A stretch of DNA of 64,000 nucleotides from Trueperella bialowiezensis (GTDB lineage: Bacteria > Actinomycetota > Actinomycetes > Actinomycetales > Actinomycetaceae): the NCBI RefSeq assembly GCF_900637955.1, contig NZ_LR134476.1, positions 1,240,001-1,304,000 of the forward strand, written 5' to 3'. The position numbers and the translations under genes were made by a program. Of this stretch, positions 43,411 through 50,666 are shown one piece after another. The notes beneath the pieces were generated by a model that was not told the DNA's origin, did no database searches, and saw only the letters and a list, made by a program, of their open reading frames with translations. Position 1 is the stretch's first letter; the number at the start of each line of letters is the position of its first letter.

Positions 43411-44064
43411 TTACTCGGCGCTTTCAATGCTGATGGCCCAACTGATGAGGCGGCGCTGCACACGTTCATATTCTGCGGGGTCGATGTCATAGGGCTCGAC
43501 TCGCCGATAGTCGATGGTTTCAACTGCTCGTAGCCGGTAGGTGAACATGGTGAGGTCAAAACCAGGATCGGAACTTTGCGCTAGGGCTAGTAGCTCGGCG
43601 TCGGTATACAGTGCAGATTGGCGTATGGCATCGGCATCGAGGTAGTCTCGCGGTTCGCCCCGTGAATATAACGCGGCAATCTTGTTGGCGACGGCGTCGT
43701 CCTGACTGAGCACAGGACCTACACTGAACTGCGTAGGCTGGTTTTGCCTCCAGTCGATGCCGAGGTCAACATTGAACCGCCCACTCGTGCTATCTGTGAC
43801 GACAAGCTGGCAGAAAGTAGCCGTTTGCCGATAGATCTTAACGTTGTAGCCCAGATCAAGAAGATGTGCTTCGAGGGTGAGAACCGCCTGAGCGAAATCG
43901 CTTTTGAACTCCATCACCGTGAACAAATCGACGTCTTCCGTAGGCCGGGCGGTGATCCCGTGCTCACGGATCGCCCCGGACCCAGCGAGTGCAAAGCCGT
44001 AGGGTTCAAGTGCGTCCAATGACTCGCGGATGAGGCGGCGTTGGTTAGCGCTGGAGGAAAGCAT
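43411..44064 (-). CDS. Nucleotidyltransferase, AbiEii/AbiGii-like
   Basis: 217 residues with a polymerase-beta-type nucleotidyltransferase core: 'YGFALAGSGAIREHGITARPTEDVDLFT' gives the GS motif and the D-x-D metal pair, and 'GRFNVDLGID' supplies the third acidic strand. A helical C-terminal half follows, with 'VANKIAALYSRGEPRDYLDADAI', typical of AbiEii toxins. Family members are toxins of abortive-infection or toxin-antitoxin systems, some of which modify tRNA. It overlaps the upstream 115-aa gene by 20 bp. Location between the cas operon and the Fic pair supports a defence role. Confidence 0.75.
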   Translation of the reverse strand: MLSSSANQRRLIRESLDALEPYGFALAGSGAIREHGITARPTEDVDLFTVMEFKSDFAQAVLTLEAHLLDLGYNVKIYRQTATFCQLVVTDSTSGRFNVDLGIDWRQNQPTQFSVGPVLSQDDAVANKIAALYSRGEPRDYLDADAIRQSALYTDAELLALAQSSDPGFDLTMFTYRLRAVETIDYRRVEPYDIDPAEYERVQRRLISWAISIESAE

Positions 44065-44392
44065 GGCTCAACTCGTTCCTCGGCAGCTCCGGGAAACGCT
44101 CCTCCCAAAGCTCATATACTCGCCACGGCAAGGTTAATGCGGGCCATACCTCCAGCAGCAGATCCTTGTTTAGCAAGCGCTCTTGGTCGGCAGCGGTTGC
44201 CTCGTTGATGATAGCCGTGTAGGCGAAGGTGGCGTCGTCTAAAGTCGCCAGGTGAATGGTTTGCGAGTGTGGAGCCCAGATAATCTCGTGACCGAGGTGA
44301 AGAACCCCTCCTAAACCCGGGCCGTGGAGAGCCTCCAGCGAAGACGGCACGTCGTAGGGTTTCGTGTCAGCAATACGGATGCGATCGCTCAT
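44045..44392 (-). CDS. Small protein paired with the nucleotidyltransferase
   Basis: 115 residues, no recognised domain. Predicted soluble, with Leu/Trp-rich helices in the C-terminal half ('LLNKDLLLEVWPALTLPWRVYELWEERFPEL'). AGGAGG lies 5-10 bp before the ATG. Its 3' end overlaps the nucleotidyltransferase gene by 20 bp, so the two are translationally coupled with the small gene first. This is the layout of antitoxin followed by toxin, but no DNA-binding motif is seen and the function is only inferred from the position. Confidence 0.6.
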   Translation of the reverse strand: MSDRIRIADTKPYDVPSSLEALHGPGLGGVLHLGHEIIWAPHSQTIHLATLDDATFAYTAIINEATAADQERLLNKDLLLEVWPALTLPWRVYELWEERFPELPRNELSHAFLQR

Positions 44393-44521
44393 GCCTAGCC
44401 TCCTTTGTCACGTGCGTCCATTCTAACCGTGGCCTCCGACACCAATAGCAGATGCGGGGCCCTCACTCGTGCTTGGCCTCTTCTGCTAATGCGTGGGCTG
44501 ACCCGTTTCTCATCGCCGCAC

Positions 44522-44938
44522 TTATAAGCTTTCAACTTCGATCGGCCAGCCGTACTGTTTCGCTTTCTGCAGGCCTTCCTCGATCACCTCGAACAGGTCC
44601 TCGCCGTTGCTGGTCACGAAATAGTTGGACAGATCGGTGATGTTGTCAGCGACGTCGTCTCCCCAGGGCGGCTGTTTGCTCCGGTCCTCGAAATCCCACA
44701 CCACACTGGTCGGCGGCAACGCGCGAAACTCCTCCCGAATTTGAGCAAGTTCAACCAGTGTCGGTTCGACGTCGTTCGCCTCAACCTTGCCGCGGTAAAG
44801 CCCGTTCATGATCATTGGAAACCGGCTACCCCATCTCCCGCTTTCGAGATTGACCACCACAGTGGAAAAGAACGAATTAAAGAAATCTCCCGAACCGATA
44901 GTGAACCAGTAGCCGTCCGTGTTCAATCCGACAACCAT
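44522..44938 (-). CDS. Imm70-family immunity protein
   Basis: 138 residues that I recognise as Imm70-like: 'MVVGLNTDGYWFTIGSGDFFNSFFSTVVVNLE' at the N terminus, 'RFPMIMNGLYRGKV', 'VVWDFEDRSKQPPWGDDVADNITDLSNYFVTSNGEDLF' in the second half. Imm families neutralise polymorphic toxins in interbacterial competition. No cognate polymorphic toxin is in the window. Its start lies inside the Fic gene (16-bp overlap), so it is co-translated with a Fic protein. The 129-bp space before the next gene (44393-44521) is empty. Confidence 0.72.
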   Translation of the reverse strand: MVVGLNTDGYWFTIGSGDFFNSFFSTVVVNLESGRWGSRFPMIMNGLYRGKVEANDVEPTLVELAQIREEFRALPPTSVVWDFEDRSKQPPWGDDVADNITDLSNYFVTSNGEDLFEVIEEGLQKAKQYGWPIEVESL

Positions 44939-46179
44939 GCCAACCCCTCCTCGCGCGTGCTCACGGTGATGTGGTCGAGTACGTCATTTGCCATGTAGGC
45001 GTTGGTGCCGCGAGAGATCTTGCGTGTGGTCATAATTCCGGCGTCGTTTAACTGGCTGAGAGCATCATGTGCTTTTTGAGGAGAGAGGCCATGAATGTCG
45101 CTCGCCGTCTTAATTGTGAGCACAGGCGAGCCGGCCAACCTGGGAAGGATCTGCGCCACGGCGGAGTCCGAACGGAGGGCTCGCGTGAACCCTTGCTGCT
45201 CCCGATAGTCCGCCAATTGGGCGAACCACTTTTTATGTAGTTCCCGTATCTGTTCACGTAACTTTTCGGCCTGTGTGACGGCTTCATCGACTGCGCTCGC
45301 GAACACTCGAATCCAATCATTGAGCGCAGCCGTATTTTCTGGTTCGGTTGCTGCTCCTTCGAAGTGTGTGGCGTTGAGAGCGGAGACGTATGTGGTTCTG
45401 AACGTTGACAGCACGAGGCTCACCGGAAGAACCCTGCTGGGAGTTAGTCCGCGCCTTGTTAAGACGGTGTGAATGAGCGCACGGCCAACTCTCCCATTTC
45501 CGTCTGTGAACGGGTGAATATTCTCGAATTGGGCGTGTACGAGTGCCGCCTGGACGAGAGGGCCGTGGGTTGCTCCGTTGAGATACGACAGGAGGTCCTC
45601 GACCAGTTCGGGCACGAGGTGAGGCGCGGGTGGAACATACTCGGCGTCAATGGGGTGGTAGTTGGAGGTGCCGATCCCGTTTTGAACAGTTCGAAGCCCG
45701 GTTGCTGAACCGTCGGTTCCGAGGAGTGCGGCTTGGAGCGCTATGAGGTCGGCCGTTTGTACTTTGTCTGCGAATGCAAGCCGCTGAGACGCTTCTCGCA
45801 CCACTGTCATGTTGCGTGCGACGAGTTTAGCGGCATCAGAAATACCTCGAACATCTTCTCCCTCGCCGATTTCCGCCAATGCGATTTGCCTTGCCGCGGG
45901 TGCGATTCCTTCGATTTGAGATGAAGCTATCGCTTCAGAGCGGAGAAGGAAGCGGGAAAGATCTTCGAGCTCAGCGATCCCTTCGGCGCCTACGAGTGAC
46001 TGCACGCGGCGCTCCACTTGAGATAGATAGGTGCTCAGCTCTGGATCAATACTGATACTAAGCGTCGACAGGAGATCAGGCGTGTAGTAGCGATACGTTC
46101 CGCCCTTTTGGTTTGCTCGCCCAGGTAGCGAAAGGTCAGGTTCCCACACTGCGTCAGTAAACGTTCCCATGCCTTTCAC
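44923..46179 (-). CDS. Fic-family AMP-transferase with C-terminal winged helix
   Basis: 418 residues. An N-terminal helix carries the inhibitory motif 'SSQIEGI' (S-x-x-x-E-G, about 113-118), so this is a class II self-inhibited Fic enzyme. The active-site motif 'HPFTDGNGRVGR' is intact, so AMPylation of a target hydroxyl is expected. The C-terminal part (about 340-415, 'LTIKTASDIHGLSPQKAHDALSQLNDAGIMTT') is a winged helix, suggesting DNA binding and autoregulation. The GTG at 46179 is used; ATG 46170 is an alternative. Palindromic sites lie upstream (46188-46275). Confidence 0.9.
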   Translation of the reverse strand: MKGMGTFTDAVWEPDLSLPGRANQKGGTYRYYTPDLLSTLSISIDPELSTYLSQVERRVQSLVGAEGIAELEDLSRFLLRSEAIASSQIEGIAPAARQIALAEIGEGEDVRGISDAAKLVARNMTVVREASQRLAFADKVQTADLIALQAALLGTDGSATGLRTVQNGIGTSNYHPIDAEYVPPAPHLVPELVEDLLSYLNGATHGPLVQAALVHAQFENIHPFTDGNGRVGRALIHTVLTRRGLTPSRVLPVSLVLSTFRTTYVSALNATHFEGAATEPENTAALNDWIRVFASAVDEAVTQAEKLREQIRELHKKWFAQLADYREQQGFTRALRSDSAVAQILPRLAGSPVLTIKTASDIHGLSPQKAHDALSQLNDAGIMTTRKISRGTNAYMANDVLDHITVSTREEGLAWLSD

Positions 46180-46187
46180 CTTTACGC

Positions 46188-46275
46188 GTTATCCAATAAT
46201 CAGATCTTAAAGCTATCGCCTTTAGCGCTTAAAGGTGAACAGATTTCGCTGCGATACACGGATAACCATTATCCG
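46188..46275. promoter_or_regulatory. Operator-like palindromes upstream of the Fic gene
   Basis: CGGATAACCATTATCCG (46259-46275) is a perfect 7-bp dyad with a 3-bp centre, and a matching half-site GTTATCC lies at 46188-46194 close to the start. A second dyad, CCTTTAGCGCTTAAAGG (46219-46235), and a repeated CTTAAAG (46206, 46228) lie between them. The winged-helix part of the Fic protein is the natural candidate to bind here. The rest of 46180-46328 has no gene. Confidence 0.55.
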
Positions 46276-46328
46276 CTGGGTGTGAGAGGGCGACGACGCC
46301 GTCGCCAACTTTCCGCGAAAAGCCCCAC

Positions 46329-47351
46329 TCACAACGCGCCGGCAATGAGCGCAACTCCCTGCGCGCCCTGCGGCGGCTCGGCAAGCAGCGGCACCTCCCG
46401 GATCGGGACCTTGCCACCCACATGCTTCTTTAACACGGCAACCTGCTCGGCCTCGAGCGCATGCCGGTGTGCCAGGAACTCTCCGGCATCGAGCGGCGAA
46501 CGTCGATTCACCACCACTGAACGCAAGGCCACGTTCATGCGCTGCAACTCATCAACAGTTTCAATCGCCTCACGCACCGGCATCGGTTCGCCGAGCGTGA
46601 CCACCACAAACCCCGCATTGCCACTTTGCAAAGTCTCGCGCAGGTGGGCGAGCTTCTTCTGCCGGGCGATGAGCGTGCGCCGAAGGTGAGTGTCACGGTC
46701 GGTTGCCCGTTCGCCGTCGTCGGCACGCCGCCCCACAATCGACCCGAGCACAGCCGAATAATGGTCGGCCCGCGAACGCGACTTCAGCAACTCTTCCGTC
46801 CACGTACTCAACTGCTCGGGCAAGGTGAGCAGGTGCAGGGTGTGCCCGGTGGGGGCGGTGTCAAAGATGACGACGTCGTAGTCCCTCGTCCCCAACTCCA
46901 CGTTCTCCGCCACTCGCTCGAGCATGGCCGCCTCGTGCGAACCGGGTGCGTTACGCGCCGAATCAAGGTGCCGCTTGGCTGGGCCGTGCATGTTCTCCGG
47001 CAAGATGCGCAGCATTTGGCGGTGGATCGCATCAAAATGTTTAGCGATCATGGCTGTGGGGTTGATTTCGACGACGTCGATCAGCCCAACATCGCCACCA
47101 CCGAGGCGTTTGTGCAGGCTGGCAAGCTGACCCGTGACATCCGACGGGCGTAAAAGCTGGGTGACGGCGTCGGACAGTTTGCGGCCCCACAGGTGGCCGA
47201 GGTTATGCGCCGGGTCAGTAGAGATAAGGAGGACGCGTGCTCCTTGGAGCATGCGCCCAAGGGCAAGCCCGGAACTGATCGACGTCTTACCGACCCCGCC
47301 CTTACCGCCCACGAACACCACGTTGTGGTCAGCGATATCAGTTAGCAGCAT
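46329..47351 (-). CDS. ArsA/GET3-like P-loop ATPase
   Basis: 340 residues of the SIMIBI-class ArsA family. It has the deviant Walker A 'GGKGGVGKTS' (15-24), 'ISTDPAHNLGHLWG' switch I-like and 'IFDTAPTGHTLHLLTLPE' switch II. No ars genes are nearby, so arsenite extrusion is unlikely. Relatives include GET3-type chaperones for membrane-anchored proteins. Its start overlaps the CC-terminal small protein gene by 10 bp, and cstA lies directly upstream of that gene. A role in placing or maturing a membrane partner is an inference. Confidence 0.85.
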   Translation of the reverse strand: MLLTDIADHNVVFVGGKGGVGKTSISSGLALGRMLQGARVLLISTDPAHNLGHLWGRKLSDAVTQLLRPSDVTGQLASLHKRLGGGDVGLIDVVEINPTAMIAKHFDAIHRQMLRILPENMHGPAKRHLDSARNAPGSHEAAMLERVAENVELGTRDYDVVIFDTAPTGHTLHLLTLPEQLSTWTEELLKSRSRADHYSAVLGSIVGRRADDGERATDRDTHLRRTLIARQKKLAHLRETLQSGNAGFVVVTLGEPMPVREAIETVDELQRMNVALRSVVVNRRSPLDAGEFLAHRHALEAEQVAVLKKHVGGKVPIREVPLLAEPPQGAQGVALIAGAL

Positions 47352-47632
47352 GAGATGTGGTCCAAAGGGGAGCGAGGCATGCCCATGCGGCGATGCCAGG
47401 CGTGGAAGTCTTCAAAAACAAAGGGGAGCAATTCGGCGTTGTAGTAGGCGGCAGGGTCGGGAACCCCGAGCGCTTCGCCGAGCACGACGAGCGTGAAAAA
47501 ATCATCCTCGTCCCGCTTTTCACGGGCAATAGCCTGCGAATAAGGCCGCGCATAATATTCCTCGAATGCGCGATTGGCCGCCACGAGGCGCGCCCAGATC
47601 CTCTGGGCGCGCCTCTTCAGCGACTCCATCAC
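47342..47632 (-). CDS. Small protein ending in Cys-Cys ('cory-CC-star'-type)
   Basis: 96 residues (GTG 47632; ATG 47629 is an equally good start). An N-terminal basic helix ('LKRRAQRIWARLVAANRAFEEYYARPY') is followed by 'DDFFTLVVLGEALGVPDPAAYYNAELLPFVFEDFHAWHRRMGM', and the chain ends 'DHISCC' then stop. The terminal CC matches the actinobacterial family I know as cory-CC-star, which occurs beside CstA and ArsA-like genes as here. The terminal cysteines suggest lipid or metal attachment; the role is unknown. A perfect 13-bp hairpin lies in its early codons. Confidence 0.78.
   Translation of the reverse strand: MMESLKRRAQRIWARLVAANRAFEEYYARPYSQAIAREKRDEDDFFTLVVLGEALGVPDPAAYYNAELLPFVFEDFHAWHRRMGMPRSPLDHISCC
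47585..47615. promoter_or_regulatory. Perfect hairpin in the first codons of the CC-terminal protein gene
   Basis: GAGGCGCGCCCAG (47585-47597) pairs with CTGGGCGCGCCTC (47603-47615), 5-nt loop. It starts about 14 bases inside the coding region and about 28 bases after the cstA stop. The GC-rich stem could limit translation of the downstream genes or protect the cstA message. Confidence 0.65.
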
Positions 47633-47642
47633 GAGCTAGGCC

Positions 47643-49376
47643 TTAGCTTTCAGATTCGGCGCGAGCCCACTCGTAGGTGACATCCGCGTCCGGTTCCTCC
47701 GGCGGCTCAATCTTGGCGCGCCGCATCGCAAGGAAGGCCTCGATGGCCACCCAGATCGAACTGATGATAATCACGGCATCGACTGCGAGTAGCAGGTAAT
47801 CGGGGTTGTCCGGATTAAGGAAGCTGACAGCCTGTTCAATCGCCGCCCAGAACGCCATCACGAACACGATACTGAGCGGGATGATCGCCGGCCACGGGTT
47901 ACGCCGCTTACGTAGCAACATGACCGTAATAATGGACAGCGTAAGCGAGGCAAGCAACTGGTTCGACGTGCCAAACAGCGGCCATATTCGCAACCCGCCC
48001 CCGCCGTCGAGACCCTGCGAGAACGTCATACCCAAACCGAGCGCGACCACGATCAAGGTGGCCACATACTTGCCCACCTTGATATTGACAGTCGCGGCCG
48101 CCTCCTGGACAACGAAACGCATCAGACGCATGCCGGTGTCCATCGTCGTCGCCGCAAAAAGAACCGCCATTGTGGCCAGAACCGTAGCGGACAGCGACGC
48201 CGGAAGACCAATACCCTGCTCCATCAAGTTACCGCCGCCCTCAACGAAAGCCTGAACGCCGCCCTGGCCGTACGCGTGGTAGATCTCCTCCCAGCGAGCC
48301 ACCGTACCGAAACCGCCAGCCACGGACAGGATCGTGCCAAGCGAAAGCAGACCCTCGCCAACAGCACCGAAGTAGCCGACGAAACGCGCGTCCGTCTCCT
48401 TATCAAGCTGCTTCGACGACGTACCCGACGACACAATCCCGTGGAAACCCGAAATCGCACCACAGGCAATCGTGACGAACAGCAGCGGAACAATCGACGG
48501 CGTGCCCTCAGGCGTGTTCGAGTTCCAGAACGGAGCAACCACCTCGGTCGCATCAGTGCCAATAACCGTGCCGATAAGCACCGCCGTGTACAGCAACGCA
48601 AGACCAACAAACAGCTGCACGCCATTAATGTAGTCACGCGGCTGGAGCAGCAGCCACACGGGCAACGTGGACGCGAGCGCCCCATAAATAAACAGGACGA
48701 TAATCCAGAACGCGTGCGGACCAATCCCCAAGAAATCCTCGGGGAGCACAACCGGCACCTTGTCGCCGATAAAGATCAGCGTGTACAGCACGACGACGCC
48801 GACCACCGTCACCGGCATGAGCGGCAACTTGAGCCGGTACAGCGCAACGCCCACACAAATTGCCACGGCAATCGCACCCCACGTAGGGATCACAGCCGAC
48901 GGCGTAGAAACCAGCAACCCCGTAATCACCACAGCAAACGCGGTAACCACCATGAGCAGCACCAAGAAAATGACGATAAGGAACAGGTAAGAGCCGCGCT
49001 GGCCAATATAACGCGAAGCAATCGAACCAATCGACCGACCCTTATTACGTTGCGACGCCCACAGGGCACCGAAATCGTGCATGCCAGCAAAGAAAATGGT
49101 TCCCAGCGTCACCCACAGGAACGCAGGGCCCCATCCCCAAATAATGGCCACGGCTGGCCCCACAATCGGAGCAGCACCAGCCACCGACGTAAAGTGGTGA
49201 CCCCACAAAATGTACCTGTTCGTAGGAACGTGGTCGACGCCGTCGTTAAACTCATGAGCGGGCGTGACGAAAGATTCATCCAGCTGGTACACCTTCTTCG
49301 CAAGATACTTCGAATACACGAAATACCCGAACGCGAAGATAGCCAGACCGATCAACATGATCCATAAAGATCTCAT
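47643..49376 (-). CDS. cstA: Carbon starvation protein CstA (pyruvate/peptide transporter)
   Basis: 577-residue polytopic membrane protein with about 15-16 hydrophobic segments. CstA hallmarks are 'HEFNDGVDHVPTNRYILWGHHFTSVAGAAPIVGPAVAIIWGWGPAFLWVTLG', 'GMHDFGALWASQRNKGRSIGSIA' and 'GFHGIVSSGTSSKQLDKE'. Characterised homologues import pyruvate or peptides under carbon limitation. It is shorter than the ~700-residue E. coli protein, as is usual for Gram-positive forms. The usual small partner YbdD/YjiX is absent; the CC-terminal protein occupies that place. It is followed by the CC-protein and the ArsA-like gene in one operon. Confidence 0.93.
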   Translation of the reverse strand: MRSLWIMLIGLAIFAFGYFVYSKYLAKKVYQLDESFVTPAHEFNDGVDHVPTNRYILWGHHFTSVAGAAPIVGPAVAIIWGWGPAFLWVTLGTIFFAGMHDFGALWASQRNKGRSIGSIASRYIGQRGSYLFLIVIFLVLLMVVTAFAVVITGLLVSTPSAVIPTWGAIAVAICVGVALYRLKLPLMPVTVVGVVVLYTLIFIGDKVPVVLPEDFLGIGPHAFWIIVLFIYGALASTLPVWLLLQPRDYINGVQLFVGLALLYTAVLIGTVIGTDATEVVAPFWNSNTPEGTPSIVPLLFVTIACGAISGFHGIVSSGTSSKQLDKETDARFVGYFGAVGEGLLSLGTILSVAGGFGTVARWEEIYHAYGQGGVQAFVEGGGNLMEQGIGLPASLSATVLATMAVLFAATTMDTGMRLMRFVVQEAAATVNIKVGKYVATLIVVALGLGMTFSQGLDGGGGLRIWPLFGTSNQLLASLTLSIITVMLLRKRRNPWPAIIPLSIVFVMAFWAAIEQAVSFLNPDNPDYLLLAVDAVIIISSIWVAIEAFLAMRRAKIEPPEEPDADVTYEWARAESES

Positions 49377-49566
49377 GACGTGTCCTTCTGTGAAGGTGGC
49401 GGCGCCTCCAGCTGCCTGCGCTGGCAGATCCGTGCGTCACTACCCCGGAAGCTCGGCGTAGCGGATGCCGTCGCGGCCGTGCTGGCTGCCAAGGGCGAGC
49501 CACTGTGTATGGAACAACTGCCGCAGTGGTAGCCCCACCGGGCGGTTGTGTAAAGAACGATTCTGT

Positions 49567-49604
49567 TGTGCAGTGACCCAACAGCGATGTTAGGTCACTG
49601 CACA
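49567..49604. repeat. 12-bp perfect inverted repeat
   Basis: TGTGCAGTGACC (49567-49578) and GGTCACTGCACA (49593-49604) with a 14-nt loop. The right arm is the first part of the 193-bp repeat copy B; in copy D only the right-arm sequence recurs. It could mark the edge of an insertion. Confidence 0.7.
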
Positions 49605-49785
49605 TTCTTGCATTCAAAGCCCACAAATGCCAGTACTTGGCGCAAATGCGATGTTTTGGCAGGTCACGGGCGGGGTGGCTCTGAACATGTGCGAGCTACT
49701 GATTGAGCTTTTCCGAAACGTTGCACATATATGCAACAAACCCGAAAGCCTCAATCGTTAGCTCCGTGTTCGCCCGATACTCGAG
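49593..49785 (+). repeat. Dispersed repeat, long copy B (left border of accessory cassette)
   Basis: About 193 bp, roughly nine in ten bases identical to copy D (54324-54515) in the same orientation. It runs from GGTCACTGCACATTC to CGCCCGATACTCGAG. The palindromic core, 49692-49766, contains the dyad GTTGCACATATATGCAAC. The core is shared with copies A and C. Confidence 0.88.
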
Positions 49786-50012
49786 TTCTTGCCAGCTGCT
49801 GGGCCTCTTGCTTGTGTTGGCCTCTTGCCGCGTTCTTACTGTGGTAGCAATAATGCGCGGATTGGGGTTGCCAGGTTCGTGGATCCGGGTGCGTTTCTGC
49901 CGTGGTAACGGAAACGCGTGAGTGCACGCGGGCCGCCACAGGTGTGGTGATGCCACGGCCACGCGAGATCTCCAGCATCGCTAACGTCCGGCGTTGGCAT
50001 CCCACGCTTTGG

Positions 50013-50288
50013 TTAATCATTACTTGGTTTGGTTTTCTTTGGCGATGAGCTCTTGTCGGTCTGATCCGATTCCGGTGCTTCTGGATCGGAGAACTTTTCC
50101 ACGAGTGCCATAGCTTGTTTCATTATCTCCACCGCCTGACGCTCGCGGTTAAGCGCGTCTGTCATACGCTCAAGCTCGGCTTCCAACTGGGCAATACGCT
50201 CGCCTCTCGCCGTCAATTGTTTACGTATAACCTTCGGATCCTCACCGGCCACTGTAACCGCCCCCAATCCCAGCAACTCTCTTGTCAA
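50013..50288 (-). CDS. Small coiled-coil protein, possible transposase remnant
   Basis: 91 residues from a TTG start. The middle is a strong heptad coil ('RGERIAQLEAELERMTDALNRERQAVEIMKQAMALVEKF'), a pattern seen at the C-terminal end of IS3-type OrfA proteins. The tail is Ser/Lys-rich ('DQTDKSSSPKKTKPSND'). No DNA-binding part precedes the coil and no OrfB follows. A stand-alone small coiled-coil protein is equally possible. Confidence 0.4.
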   Translation of the reverse strand: MTRELLGLGAVTVAGEDPKVIRKQLTARGERIAQLEAELERMTDALNRERQAVEIMKQAMALVEKFSDPEAPESDQTDKSSSPKKTKPSND

Positions 50289-50666
50289 CGCTCACCATAC
50301 CCGCCGAACGTGGAATCTGAATAGGGGTAAGGGCGCCGGAAGCGCGGCCCGAGTGTGCTTGCCAGCAGACAACTCAGGGATTGACGCGAAAACGGCGCGC
50401 GCAGTATTCTTCCTATTGGAAGCGGGCGCTGAAATAGTGCGCCAGAGCGCCAATTCGGGGGATCCGACTTAGTCGGGTCCCTGCGCTTTTCATTTAACTT
50501 GACACTCGGCCGGGCGAAAGGGAATCCGTCGCGGGGGTTAATAGACAAAACGGACGCGCACTGTCTTCTGAAACCTTGCGTATTGGTACAGCAGACCCGC
50601 CATTCGCACTCGTCAGCTCCCATTCCAGCTAGTCTTGAAGCAGGGCAGCCCAGCAAAGGAGCGCAC
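50289..50666. other. Gene-free leader region of the GIY-YIG gene with a hairpin
   Basis: 378 bp without a supported gene. GGGATCCGAC (50459-50468) pairs with GTCGGGTCCC (50472-50481), one G-T pair and a 3-nt loop, and TTTT follows at 50487-50490. This is a terminator- or attenuator-like hairpin about 180 bp before the GIY-YIG start. The rest may hold the promoter. Confidence 0.5.

Larger units (their letters stand above)
49377..50012. other. Gene-free region upstream of cstA
   Basis: 636 bp with no coding region that I can support. It holds the cstA promoter region (unresolved), a 12-bp inverted repeat (49567-49604) and the long copy of the dispersed repeat (49593-49785). The remainder to 50012 is unremarkable. 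Short frames across the repeat give the meaningless peptide pattern FSETLHIYA and were rejected. Confidence 0.7.

Noticed and set aside
46329-47351. Arsenical pump ATPase as a literal function
   Set aside because: No arsB, arsR or arsC is present, and the gene is coupled to a CC-terminal small protein and cstA.
49377-50012. tRNA or small RNA gene in the GC-rich gap upstream of cstA
   Set aside because: No cloverleaf or T-loop sequence was found; the visible structure is explained by inverted and dispersed repeats.
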